From an uncultured Bacilli bacterium (lineage in GTDB: Bacteria > Bacillota_I > Bacilli_A > Mycoplasmatales > Mycoplasmoidaceae), in the NCBI GenBank assembly GCA_904501665.1, contig CAJGBT010000004.1, forward strand, positions 1-34,943: a DNA stretch of 34,943 nucleotides. The letters are read 5' to 3'. The position numbers and the translations under genes are program-made. The notes under the pieces were generated by a model. The model did not search any database. It was not told where the DNA came from and saw only the letters and a list, made by a program, of their open reading frames with translations. Positions 1 through 7,744 of the stretch are shown one piece after another (within the stretch, counting starts at the first letter, position 1; the number at the start of each line of letters is the position of its first letter).

Positions 1-46
1 AATACAAAAATAAAATTTTGATCATTTAATAACTAAAAAATAAAAA

Positions 47-72
47 TACTCTTAGCCAACAAACCAAGAGTA
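47..72 (-). terminator. Hairpin, terminator-like on minus strand
   Basis: TACTCTT (47-53) and AAGAGTA (66-72) form a 7-bp perfect stem with a 12-base loop. On the minus strand the stem is followed by a T-rich run (TTTTTATTTTTTAG), as in an intrinsic terminator. On the plus strand no T-run follows. No minus-strand gene was found just to the right, so it may be a bidirectional signal for a gene left of the window, or chance structure. Confidence 0.35.
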
Positions 73-134
73 CTTTAATGCATCAACAATTTTAATATGA
101 TATATTAATATTAGCGTTGCACTTTATATTTCAT

Positions 135-162
135 TTTAGATATATATATATATATATATAAT
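135..162 (+). promoter_or_regulatory. Putative promoter with (TA)10 spacer
   Basis: Ten TA units (141-160) run into TATAAT (157-162). A TTTAGA that could act as a weak -35 lies at 135-140, giving a 16-base spacer. The ATG of the next gene at 171 is only 8 bases past the -10, so the transcript would be nearly or wholly leaderless. The same tract-plus-ATTAGTTG arrangement recurs at 1385-1408. Promoter assignment is inference from sequence. Confidence 0.5.
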
Positions 163-170
163 TAGTTGAT

Positions 171-755
171 ATGAAAATTAAAGATATCTTTTTCAGAAAA
201 AGCAATGCTTTGCTGACAAAACAAGAAATTGATAAAATTTTTAGAAAAATAATTGTCATCTCTTCTTTTATTTTTGTTTATATTTTAATTTCTATAATTT
301 GTGTTGTTTTAAATTACACTGCGTCAAAGTATTCATATAGTGATGAAAATTATGATTATTACACAATTAATGTTGCTCAAGTTAATGTAGCATTTGCTAT
401 TAGTGTTATAAATGAATTGTTTATTGTTTCCCTTTCTATTTTATTATTCATAATATATTTAAAATATTGTAAGGGTATTAATAAAGTAATGAAAGAATAT
501 AAAATTTATACGGAATTTAGAAACACGCTTTCCTTGATTGTTCCTATTTTCATTTTAGGAATTTCATGTCCGCTTATTTCTATAATGATTAATGCATTAT
601 ATTTATATGGTCCAATATTTAACCGAACAACTTTTATTTTATTATCTGTATTGGTTGGACTTGCAGAAATTGCTTTATTTGTAATTTTTATAGTTCTTTT
701 TGCTAAATCAATAAATCGAAGACGTGATCTTGAGAAGGATTTAAATGAAAAATAA
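171..755 (+). CDS. Four-helix membrane protein, unknown function
   Basis: This is a 194-residue protein that I do not recognise. It has a basic N-terminus (about residues 1-25) and then four hydrophobic segments near residues 25-47, 75-98, 122-143 and 153-178. It ends in a short charged tail rich in Arg, Asp and Lys. There is no lipobox and no signal-peptidase site. No Shine-Dalgarno is visible, and the ATG sits just after a TA-repeat -10 region, so a leaderless message is likely. The stop overlaps the next start (745), so the two are probably translationally coupled. With its neighbours it forms a cluster of small membrane proteins. That setting fits surface or accessory proteins of mycoplasmas, but no function can be assigned. 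Confidence 0.7.
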   Translation: MKIKDIFFRKSNALLTKQEIDKIFRKIIVISSFIFVYILISIICVVLNYTASKYSYSDENYDYYTINVAQVNVAFAISVINELFIVSLSILLFIIYLKYCKGINKVMKEYKIYTEFRNTLSLIVPIFILGISCPLISIMINALYLYGPIFNRTTFILLSVLVGLAEIALFVIFIVLFAKSINRRRDLEKDLNEK

Positions 756-1155
756 TAAAAATAATATAGAAAATGATAATGAAGTTCTAAAATACTACAC
801 AAATCTTTATAAAAAAATAATAATTTATAATGTTATTGAATGAATAATGATAGGGATTATGATTACTTCATTAATTGTTTCAATTGTATTAAGCATTGTT
901 TTTAGTACAGTTATTCTTCCTACTTATGGCAAAATTGGGATGTTTTCCTTTCCTTTTTTTTCTTTGTGTTTTTCTATAATTATTTATAGAAAAAATAAAA
1001 TTGAAGTTGAGAAGTTAAAATATATTACATTTTCTAATCAAGAACTAGAAGATTTAAAAAATGAAACATTAAATTCTTCATCATTTAAACAATTTTCAAA
1101 GCTATTGAAATTATGTAAAAAAGCTAAAGAAATTTATTATTATAGTAATGAATAA
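745..1155 (+). CDS. Small membrane protein, unknown function
   Basis: The ORF is 136 residues long when the UGA at codon 33 is read as Trp. The start is the ATG at 745, overlapping the end of the upstream gene by 11 bases, which suggests coupling. The N-terminus is Asn/Lys-rich and hydrophilic (about 1-24). A long hydrophobic region follows at about 25-58, and a second near 66-81. The C-terminal half is charged and probably cytoplasmic. No family is recognised. A shorter version starting at codon 35 would lose the hydrophilic N-terminus; the overlap with the upstream stop favours the longer form. Confidence 0.6.
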
Positions 1156-1377
1156 AGAGTTCTTTTGATAACCTATCTTTCAATTTTTAACAAAAATGAT
1201 GAGTCAAAAATAAGATTTATCTTATTAGAAAGAATTCTTAAAATTGATTCTACATTAACAAAGCATAACTTCTATTAAATTTTAATTTAGATGTGTGTGA
1301 TTAAAATATTTACTATTTTTAAACTTAAATTGTTTAAGCTTAAATTCACTAATAATTAAGATAATTTATAAATAATA
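1156..1377. other. AT-rich intergenic region
   Basis: No ORF of convincing length is seen on either strand with UGA as Trp, and no RNA gene is recognised. The stretch contains short repeats around CTTAAATT near 1320-1345 that could form weak hairpins. The promoter of the next gene begins at 1378. Confidence 0.4.
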
Positions 1378-1402
1378 TTGACAATATATATATATATATA
1401 AT
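1378..1402 (+). promoter_or_regulatory. Putative promoter with (TA)8 spacer
   Basis: A perfect TTGACA -35 lies at 1378-1383. A TA tract of eight units spans 1385-1400 and runs into TATAAT at 1397-1402. The spacer is only 13 bases, below the usual 16-18; two more TA units would make it 17. ATTAGTTG follows, as at the first tract. Length change of this tract by slippage would be expected to alter promoter strength. Confidence 0.55.
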
Positions 1403-1432
1403 TAGTTGGCTATTTTATATGGAGGAAATTTT

Positions 1433-1690
1433 ATGGATCAAATTAAAGAGTTAAAAAGTATTAAAACAAGATCGATTGTAAGTCTTGTCCTTTTTATAAC
1501 CATTTTAGGTTTGATTGTATCATTAGTTCTTAATCTTATAGATTGTATTAAAATACTTTCTACAAAATGAGAAAACAAAGAAGTTGAAGATAGTAAACTA
1601 TTATGAGGAATTCTTTCGTTAGTTTTGTTAGGTCCAATAGGTTCGTTAGTTTTTGCATGTATTAGTTTAAATAAAATGAATGCAAAATAA
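1433..1690 (+). CDS. Two-helix small membrane protein
   Basis: This 85-residue ORF is hidden from standard-code searches by two UGA codons (residues 46 and 58), both read as Trp. GGAGG at 1421-1425 is a strong Shine-Dalgarno, 7 bases before the ATG. The N-terminus is charged (residues 1-13), then a hydrophobic helix at 14-36, a charged loop of about 20 residues, a second helix at 59-79 and a short basic tail. The family is not recognised. It shares its upstream TA-tract/ATTAGTTG arrangement with the gene at 171, so the two may be co-regulated, although I see no convincing similarity between the proteins. Confidence 0.65.
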
Positions 1691-1855
1691 TTTAAATATT
1701 AAAAATAGTTTTTTAATTCCTTATAGATCATTTCAATTTATTTATCAATATTTATTTGGTAGATTTTGCTATCTATCATAACTTTAACAGGTAATACTAA
1801 AAGATAATTGTTTAAACATGTCTATATGATTGATTAATAAGATTTAACAACTATC

Positions 1856-2125
1856 TTAAATTGAATTTTCTGCTTTAATCTTTTCTAACAAGTTTTTTAT
1901 ATCATTTATTTTTGTAGTTGATTCATTATCATTAATTTCAAAATAACCATATGGCATATTACAAATATTAATAGCTAATAAATTAATTAATGATTTAGCA
2001 TTTGCTGTTTGTCCGGCATAAAAATATAAAACCTCATGTTCGAATTTTTCTAGAACCTGAATAATTGAATTAACTTGTTCAATTGATAAACTTTGAAATT
2101 TAAATTCTTCTAGATTAATTTTCAT
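1856..2125 (-). CDS. HPr-like protein without active-site histidine
   Basis: This 89-residue protein looks like the PTS phosphocarrier HPr in length and in its central region. YAGQTANAKSLINLLAINI (about residues 36-54) matches the HPr stretch around regulatory Ser46 (consensus YNGKTVNLKSIMGVMSLG); the serine is residue 45 here. The N-terminal site where HPr has His15 between Ile14 and Ala16-Arg17 has no His or Arg; position 14 is Ser. So it cannot take phosphate from enzyme I as HPr does. In Bacillus, Crh likewise lacks His15 and keeps Ser46. The start overlaps the truA stop by 11 bases, so it is coupled to truA. Function as a Crh-like regulator is inference from this alignment by eye. Confidence 0.55.
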   Translation of the reverse strand: MKINLEEFKFQSLSIEQVNSIIQVLEKFEHEVLYFYAGQTANAKSLINLLAINICNMPYGYFEINDNESTTKINDIKNLLEKIKAENSI

Positions 2126-2855
2126 ATTTTACCCTATATAAGTATAAACCACATGCTGGTACTTTAAACTTACTTTTTCCTTTTTTTGGATTAACAAAAC
2201 AATCGTTTATATCATCAATATTAATTTTATCTTCATTAAAAGCTAAAAGTGTTCCAATTATCATTCTTACCATATTCCTTAAAAATCCATCACCTTTAAT
2301 TTCGAAAATAACATAATCATGATTTTTAAAAATATTCATTGCAAAAATATTTCTTATACAATCTTTTGATTTAAATTCACTAGTTGAAAAAGATAAGAAA
2401 TTCTTTTTACCTAAAAATAAGTGTTTAATTGAATTTATTTTTTCTATATCAATTTGTTTGTTATACTGATAAAAATTAGTTTGAAAGATAGGATCAAAAT
2501 TTATATTTGTATTAATAAAATATCTATATGTTTTTTCTTTTACATTATTTTGGATGTTAAATGATGTTTTAACAATGATACATTTTTTTATTCTAATATC
2601 ATATGGTAGTCGTGAATTAATGGCTTTCATTAAAATTTCTGGTTCTATTGTTAATGTTTGGAATTTTAAATTAATAACTTGTTGAATAGCATGAACACCT
2701 TTATCAGTTCTACTAGATGAATAAACAATAAATTCATCATTAAATAAAAACTTAATTATCTCATGTAAAGTACCATTAACAGTTTTTAAATTTGGTTGAA
2801 TAGCCCATCCATAATAATTACTTCCATTATAAGAAACTTCTAGAATATAATTCAT
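2115..2855 (-). CDS. truA: tRNA pseudouridine synthase A
   Basis: TruA isomerises uridines 38-40 in the anticodon arm of tRNAs. The 246-residue length is normal for the family. The catalytic motif SRTDKGVHA is present with Asp51 as nucleophile. The N-terminal strand YNGSNYYGWAIQPN and the later GDGFLRNMVRMIIGTL motif are also typical. It lies 4 bases after ecfT and overlaps the HPr-like gene downstream. The ecfA1-ecfA2-ecfT-truA order is a common Firmicute/Mollicute arrangement, which supports all four calls. Confidence 0.95.
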   Translation of the reverse strand: MNYILEVSYNGSNYYGWAIQPNLKTVNGTLHEIIKFLFNDEFIVYSSSRTDKGVHAIQQVINLKFQTLTIEPEILMKAINSRLPYDIRIKKCIIVKTSFNIQNNVKEKTYRYFINTNINFDPIFQTNFYQYNKQIDIEKINSIKHLFLGKKNFLSFSTSEFKSKDCIRNIFAMNIFKNHDYVIFEIKGDGFLRNMVRMIIGTLLAFNEDKINIDDINDCFVNPKKGKSKFKVPACGLYLYRVKYEN

Positions 2856-2859
2856 AATT

Positions 2860-4089
2860 TTAGCTAATTAAACCCATTTCAATAATTCCAAAAGGAACAA
2901 AAACAAGATTAGTAACACCTAATGTTAGAGTTAGAGTAAATAAAAATGCTACACATGCTATCAAAATAAAATCAATTGCACCAAATTTAAAATTATGATA
3001 ATTTGTACGAATAGATTTAGGATTATATCCTCTTGCTTCCATTGCATTGGCAAGCTCATCACTACGTCTAATTGAAATGGAAAATAATGGAACAATTAGT
3101 GCTAATAGTGCCTTAATTTTAATTAGAAAATTACCATTATAAAAATCTAATCCCCGAGATGCTTGAGCATTTAAGATTCTTTGAGACTCAGCAATTAAAG
3201 TTGGAATAAATCTAATTCCAATAGATAAAATCATTGCACATTCTGCAGCAGGGAATTTAAAAATTTTTAATGGTCTTAAAACTCTTTCTAAACCATTTGT
3301 TAATTCAATAGAAGTTGTAGTCTCAACTAAAATATTTGAACATATAAGAATTAAAAGAATTTTATTACTTATGTAGATGGAATTAAAGAATGCAATGGGA
3401 GAAATTGAGTATCAAGCATTTGAATAAAGAACACTACTATTTGGACTATAAGCAATTCCATTTAAAATATCAACTGAATCTAATATTACTTTACTTTTAT
3501 AATTGATACCATCTAGATGAAAATTGTTATTTAAAATATATAAAAATACTTTTGCATCTAAAATTACATTTGCATCATCACCAGTATAAACTTTATTTAT
3601 GATATCATTTTGAAACGAACTACTAAATTGATTAAATCATGATTTCATATCTTTCATTAATGTTTCTGAATTTTTAAAATTTTTGATAATTTCATTATTA
3701 ATTTGAAAAATATTTCCACCATATATTTCAGAAATAAATAATTTATTATCTCCAATTTTTTGTTTAACAAATAAATCATTTACATTACCACCAAAGAAAA
3801 TAAATTTATTTGAATTATAAAAAGTAATAGGGTCTTTATTAGTAATTCAATTAATGAGCAAAAAGAAAAATAAAACTAATAATATTGTTTTTAGTACATT
3901 AATGTAGGTTTTTTTGCCCAGTCTTGCTATAAAGAAAATTGGGATAAATACTGATAGTAAAATCATTTGTGAAAAAAATCCACCAGGTAAAAAAAACATA
4001 ACTACTGAAAAAATAAATAAAAGAAATTTTACTGATGGATGAATCTTACAAAAAAAACTTTTATTTTTTAGTTTGTTTGATACTAACAT
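2860..4089 (-). CDS. ecfT: ECF transporter transmembrane component EcfT
   Basis: EcfT is the membrane scaffold joining the two EcfA ATPases to substrate-binding S components in vitamin and metal uptake. The gene is 409 codons with UGA as Trp (for example at 3847-3849). The C-terminal half has the family marks: LTNGLERVLRPLKIF and the two coupling-helix motifs AQASRGLDF and AMEARGYNP, which contact the ATPases. Family members are often about 265 residues. The excess is a hydrophilic segment of about 145 residues between the first helices (residues 1-80) and the conserved C-terminal part, probably extracytoplasmic. The start overlaps the ecfA2 stop by 7 bases. No S component is in the window, so the substrate is unknown. 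Confidence 0.9.
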
Positions 4090-5291
4090 TTTTTACCTTT
4101 CTTTATTTTAATAATTGCTTTTGCTAAATCATCAACATTTTTTGGTTTAATAGTTAATAGTTTTTCAAATTTAGAATCTTTTTTGATTAAATTCAAAATA
4201 GTTTTAATTACTAATGGTTGACCAATACTTGTTTTTGATAATATTTTTTCATTTAAAAAAATACTATATGGTTCCCCACTAGCAATTAATTTTCCTTCAT
4301 GCATGACAAGAACTTCATCAGCAATAGATAAAACTTGATCCATTGAGTGAGTAACTACAAAAATTGTTTTATTTTGCTTTTGAAATTTTAACATATATTC
4401 AATCATTTCATTTTCACTTTGTGGATCTAGACCAGCTGTTGGTTCGTCAAAAACAAAAATATTAGGATTAGTGATAAAGATACTGGCTAAAGCAACACGG
4501 CGTTTTTGACCACCAGATAAACTAAAAGGAGAACAATTTAAAAAGTTTTCACCTAATCCTACAAAATTTAAACTTTTAACAGCCATATCATATGATTCTT
4601 TTTTAGAATATTTTTGAATCCTAGCAGCAAAAGCAACATCAGCTAGTACAGTTGTTTTAAATAATTGAATTTCAGGAAATTGATAAACAAATCCTATATT
4701 TTTTCTAATCTCATGATAGTTTTTAATTTTCTTTCTACTTTTTTTATTTAAAATACAATCAGTTTGTTTAATATTTAAATGACTAGAATAATTATCAATA
4801 AAATCTAAATTATTAGTTGTTAATACTTCAAATACTTCACATTGTTCAATAATGTTTACAAAATTTGCTTTTAGATCTTTTGTTAAGTGTCCCTTATTAA
4901 TTTTAAAGTCATTAATGTCATAACTTTTTAATGCAAAAAATAAATCCTCTTTCTTGGTATGGGTTGCACAAAATAATAAAAATTTATTTTGGTTATCATT
5001 TTCTTTGTTTATAAAGTATTTAGCTATTATAACATTATGAAGAGTCTTCTTGGCTTCTATCTTATTATTTAATATTTCAATAGATCCATATTGTGGTTTT
5101 TTTAAAATATTAAATGTATTGATTAAACTTGATTTACCCGAACCAGATTCACCAATAATGCAATAAATTTTTCCTTCTTGAAAAGTAAAGGAAAAGTTTT
5201 TTACAGCAACTTGTGCTTTATCTTTATCTTGTTGATTATAAATAACATAAATATTCTTAGCCTCAATTATATTTTTTTTTATTTTTTGCAT
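4083..5291 (-). CDS. ecfA2: ECF transporter ATPase EcfA2, with internal insert
   Basis: This is the second ABC ATPase of the ECF module (402 residues; usual length about 280-290). The Walker A motif GESGSGKSS is at 47-55, the Q-loop Gln at 204 in FVYQFPEIQLF, the signature LSGGQKRR at 258-265, Walker B FVFDEP at 279-284 and the switch His at 315. The Walker A to Q-loop distance is about 150 residues rather than about 40-50. A hydrophilic, Lys/Asn-rich insert (about 80-190) sits where other EcfA proteins have a short loop. All catalytic motifs are intact, so the protein should be active. The start overlaps ecfA1 by 13 bases. Confidence 0.92.
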   Translation of the reverse strand: MQKIKKNIIEAKNIYVIYNQQDKDKAQVAVKNFSFTFQEGKIYCIIGESGSGKSSLINTFNILKKPQYGSIEILNNKIEAKKTLHNVIIAKYFINKENDNQNKFLLFCATHTKKEDLFFALKSYDINDFKINKGHLTKDLKANFVNIIEQCEVFEVLTTNNLDFIDNYSSHLNIKQTDCILNKKSRKKIKNYHEIRKNIGFVYQFPEIQLFKTTVLADVAFAARIQKYSKKESYDMAVKSLNFVGLGENFLNCSPFSLSGGQKRRVALASIFITNPNIFVFDEPTAGLDPQSENEMIEYMLKFQKQNKTIFVVTHSMDQVLSIADEVLVMHEGKLIASGEPYSIFLNEKILSKTSIGQPLVIKTILNLIKKDSKFEKLLTIKPKNVDDLAKAIIKIKKGKKC

Positions 5292-6118
5292 ATTTCTCTC
5301 ACTAATTGTTTATCATCCAATGTTAATTTAACATTTAATCCTTGGTCTTTTAATAATTTTATTAATTTAAGATTGAATGGCAAGTCAAGCTTTGCTTCTT
5401 TTAAAAATTGATAATCACTAACTAATTCATCAAGAGTACAAAATTTAGCAACTGTTCCTTGGTTCATGCAAAGGATTTTATTAGCATTTTTAATTTCTTC
5501 CATATCATGAGTTATTGAAATAATAGTAATATTATGTTGTTTTTGTAAAAATAACATTAAATTAATTACATCTTTTTTAGAATTAGGATCTAGCATAGAA
5601 GTAGATTCATCAAAAATAATAATTTCAGGAAATAAGGCAATGGTTGAAGTGATAGCTACCTTTTGTTTTTGTCCACCAGATAAATTAAATGGTTCTTTAT
5701 CTAATAATTCACTAATATTGATTATCTTAGCAGAGTTATAAATAATTTCTTTCATTTTAGATGGTTTAACACAATAATTTTCAAGACCAAAGGCAATATC
5801 ATTTTCAGTGGTTAAACCAATAAATTGATTATCTGGGTTTTGGAAAATGATTCCAATTTTTTTTCTTAAAATGTTAATATTTTCTTCATTTAATAAAATA
5901 CCATCAATATAAATTTTTCCAGCTTGAGGTTTTAATAGACAGGATAAAATTTTTGATAATGTTGATTTTCCAGAACCATTGTGACCGACTATACAAATGT
6001 ATTGACCTTTATCAATAGAGAAAGACATATCTTTTAGAAGATACTTAACATCTAAATTATCTACATCATATTCATAACTAAAAAAAATACGCTCTAAAGT
6101 GATAATGGGTCTGTTCAT
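5279..6118 (-). CDS. ecfA1: ECF transporter ATPase EcfA1
   Basis: This is the first ABC ATPase of the ECF module, 279 residues, which is standard length. Walker A GHNGSGKST lies at 45-53, the Q-loop Gln at 93 in IFQNPDNQF, the signature LSGGQ at 146-150, Walker B IIFDES around Asp170-Glu171 and the switch His at 204. The Q-loop sequence FQNPDNQF is typical of EcfA1. It pairs with EcfA2 to drive uptake through EcfT. It starts 8 bases after the coiled-coil gene and overlaps ecfA2, so the module is one transcript. Confidence 0.95.
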   Translation of the reverse strand: MNRPIITLERIFFSYEYDVDNLDVKYLLKDMSFSIDKGQYICIVGHNGSGKSTLSKILSCLLKPQAGKIYIDGILLNEENINILRKKIGIIFQNPDNQFIGLTTENDIAFGLENYCVKPSKMKEIIYNSAKIINISELLDKEPFNLSGGQKQKVAITSTIALFPEIIIFDESTSMLDPNSKKDVINLMLFLQKQHNITIISITHDMEEIKNANKILCMNQGTVAKFCTLDELVSDYQFLKEAKLDLPFNLKLIKLLKDQGLNVKLTLDDKQLVREICKK

Positions 6119-6126
6119 GATATCCC

Positions 6127-6684
6127 TTAAGATTTTTTATTCGCTTTTTTAGCTTCTTTCTCAGCTTTCTTTCTTGCTTTTTCTTCTTCTTTTAAACGTT
6201 CCCTTTCTAAACGTTTAGCAATTTTTTCTTCTTCTTTTGCTTTTCTTTGTGCTTCTACATTAGCAGCAAATTCAGCTGCTTTTTGTTTTTCAATTTTAAT
6301 TTGTTCTTGTTCATAAACTAATGATTCATTATAAATTTGTTCTTTAATTTCACTATATGTATTTCGTGATCACACTTCAACATAATCAAAATCTTTTCTT
6401 TTGAATCCTTGTAAAATTCTTTTTTTAAATAAACAAACTATTGGTAAAACCTGAACTAATCCTGGTAAAAAATCTAAATCTTTTTGGAAATGTTTAGGAA
6501 TAAAATACAATTTAACCCAATGGTTTTGTGGATCTAAGAATGGAATATTAAATTTAATGACTTTCACATTAAATTTTCTAATAACTTTTTCATTAGGAGA
6601 GTTTGGATTTTCATCATTACGAGGACAAATATATCCTTCAACTTCTTGAGTAAATAAATTTCTAAATCAAGTAACAATATTCAT
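6127..6684 (-). CDS. Conserved-looking protein with charged coiled-coil tail
   Basis: A 185-residue ORF found by reading two UGA codons as Trp. The N-terminal part (about 1-105) is mixed alpha/beta in character, with FNIPFLDPQNHWVKLYFIPK and DFLPGLVQVLPIVCLFKKRI, and could hold one short membrane-associated strand. The C-terminal 80 residues are almost only Lys, Glu, Ala and Arg, with repeats such as KAKEEE and EKARKKAEKEAKKANKK, a likely single helix or coiled coil. An AGGA Shine-Dalgarno lies before the ATG and an extended -10 lies upstream at 6712-6720. It leads the ecf cluster with an 8-base gap to ecfA1. I do not recognise the family. Confidence 0.75.
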
Positions 6685-6711
6685 AAATATCCTAAAAAAA
6701 GATTTATTAAT

Positions 6712-6720
6712 ATTATAACA
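6712..6720 (-). promoter_or_regulatory. Extended -10 promoter of ecf cluster
   Basis: On the minus strand TGTTATAAT (TG-n-TATAAT) lies about 28 bases before the ATG at 6684. No good -35 is visible, as usual for extended -10 promoters. It would drive the coiled-coil gene and the ecf-truA genes behind it. Confidence 0.5.
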
Positions 6721-6726
6721 ACTAAA

Positions 6727-6750
6727 ATAGTTTAAAAATTAATAAACTAT
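6727..6750 (-). terminator. Weak hairpin at end of HAD-like gene
   Basis: ATAGTTTA (6727-6734) pairs with TAAACTAT (6743-6750), an 8-bp AT-rich stem with an 8-base loop. It includes the stop codon of the HAD-like gene and is followed on the minus strand by TTTTAG. It separates the smc-ftsY group from the ecf group, so partial termination is plausible. Confidence 0.35.
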
Positions 6751-7424
6751 ATCTCTTCTTCATTATCTTCATTAATATTAGAGAAAAAATTATATGAAAT
6801 ATTACTATAATCTAATTCATCAATTGAAGACAGAACTATTCCGTTTTCTTTTAGTACATCCTTATCGTCATTAACTGTAACACAAAAAATATTATTTTTA
6901 ATCATATCATTAATAGTTTTCTTTACTTGGGTAATACAAGCAATTTCTTCATATGTAAGATTAAAATTACTAGCATAATTTACTAATCAAGTTGCTGTTA
7001 AATAATGATCTTCATTAATTATTTCTATAGAAACATTATTAGGCATATTATATAGTTTATTAATTTCAGACATTAATTCATTACAAGAAACAATTACAAT
7101 ATGAGCATCATTTTCCTTTGCTTGTAAGAAAAATTTATTTAAATTTTCATTTAAAGGATAATTTTTTACATAATTTTTTAATTCTTTTTTAAAAATAAGA
7201 ATTAATTCACTTTTAACAGAGTCATATACAGATTGTCCTAAATGTTCAATTAAACTTTTCCTATTTTCAAAAAAAGCATATCATTCATTTTTATCAATTC
7301 CATTAAATATAGATGACAAAGTTTTGTTTTGCTTTAAATCAAAAAAAGATTTTCAAACTTCATCATATATTTTATCAATATCAACTACATATGGATTACA
7401 ATCCATAAAAATATATCTAAGCAT
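6747..7424 (-). CDS. HAD-superfamily-like protein, degenerate
   Basis: A 225-residue ORF read with UGA as Trp. The pattern is that of a HAD phosphatase: an N-terminal strand IFMDCNPYVVD in place of the DxDGTxxD loop, a cap-like helical part, then a hydrophobic strand with Ser (HIVIVSCNELM) as motif II and a late FCVTVNDD strand like motif IV. The second Asp of motif I is Asn, so catalysis is doubtful. Family assignment is by eye. The start is 8 bases after ylxM, and it ends the plsX-to-HAD series before a weak hairpin. Substrate is unknown; it could be a pseudo-enzyme. Confidence 0.55.
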
Positions 7425-7432
7425 AAATATTT

Positions 7433-7744
7433 TTAAACCTTACTTGAACCATTCTCATGATTTATTAATTTTAGTCTAATTTTTTCATCCTTTATTTCAT
7501 TATATATTTTTAATCTTTCTTTTTGCAATGATAGAAATTTTAGTTTATTTTCATATTTTTGCAAGTCTTTTATTCCATTTTTAATTGAATAATGGACAGC
7601 TGCACGTGAAATATTATACTTATTAGACATTTCACTAAGTGAAAAGTCATTAAAATAATAATCCATAATATAATCACATTGTTTTTTGGATAATAACTGA
7701 TGATACACATCAAATAATTGACTAACTTTAGATAGATTTTTCAT
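7433..7744 (-). CDS. ylxM: YlxM-type helix-turn-helix protein
   Basis: A 103-residue protein of the UPF0122/YlxM family, small DNA-binding-like proteins encoded with SRP-pathway genes. The middle region DYYFNDFSLSEMSNKYNISRAAVHYSIKN (given in parts: FSLSEMSNKYNISRAAVHYS) is a sigma-70 region-4-like helix-turn-helix. The start overlaps the ftsY stop by 17 bases, matching its usual linkage to ftsY or ffh. Its exact role in the SRP system is not settled in the family. Confidence 0.85.
   Translation of the reverse strand: MKNLSKVSQLFDVYHQLLSKKQCDYIMDYYFNDFSLSEMSNKYNISRAAVHYSIKNGIKDLQKYENKLKFLSLQKERLKIYNEIKDEKIRLKLINHENGSSKV

Noticed and set aside
506..802. Minus-strand ORF opposite the first membrane protein
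   Set aside because: It is antisense to a plus-strand gene with clear membrane helices and has no ribosome-binding site or family resemblance.
1691..1855. A terminator between the convergent genes at 1690 and 1856
   Set aside because: Only a 5-bp stem (TAGAT/ATCTA near 1760-1776) is seen, with no T-run; too weak to call.
2860..4089. Frameshifts or pseudogenes suggested by split ORFs
   Set aside because: All breaks are UGA codons in frame, here and in other conserved genes. Reading UGA as Trp restores full-length proteins, so these are not broken genes.
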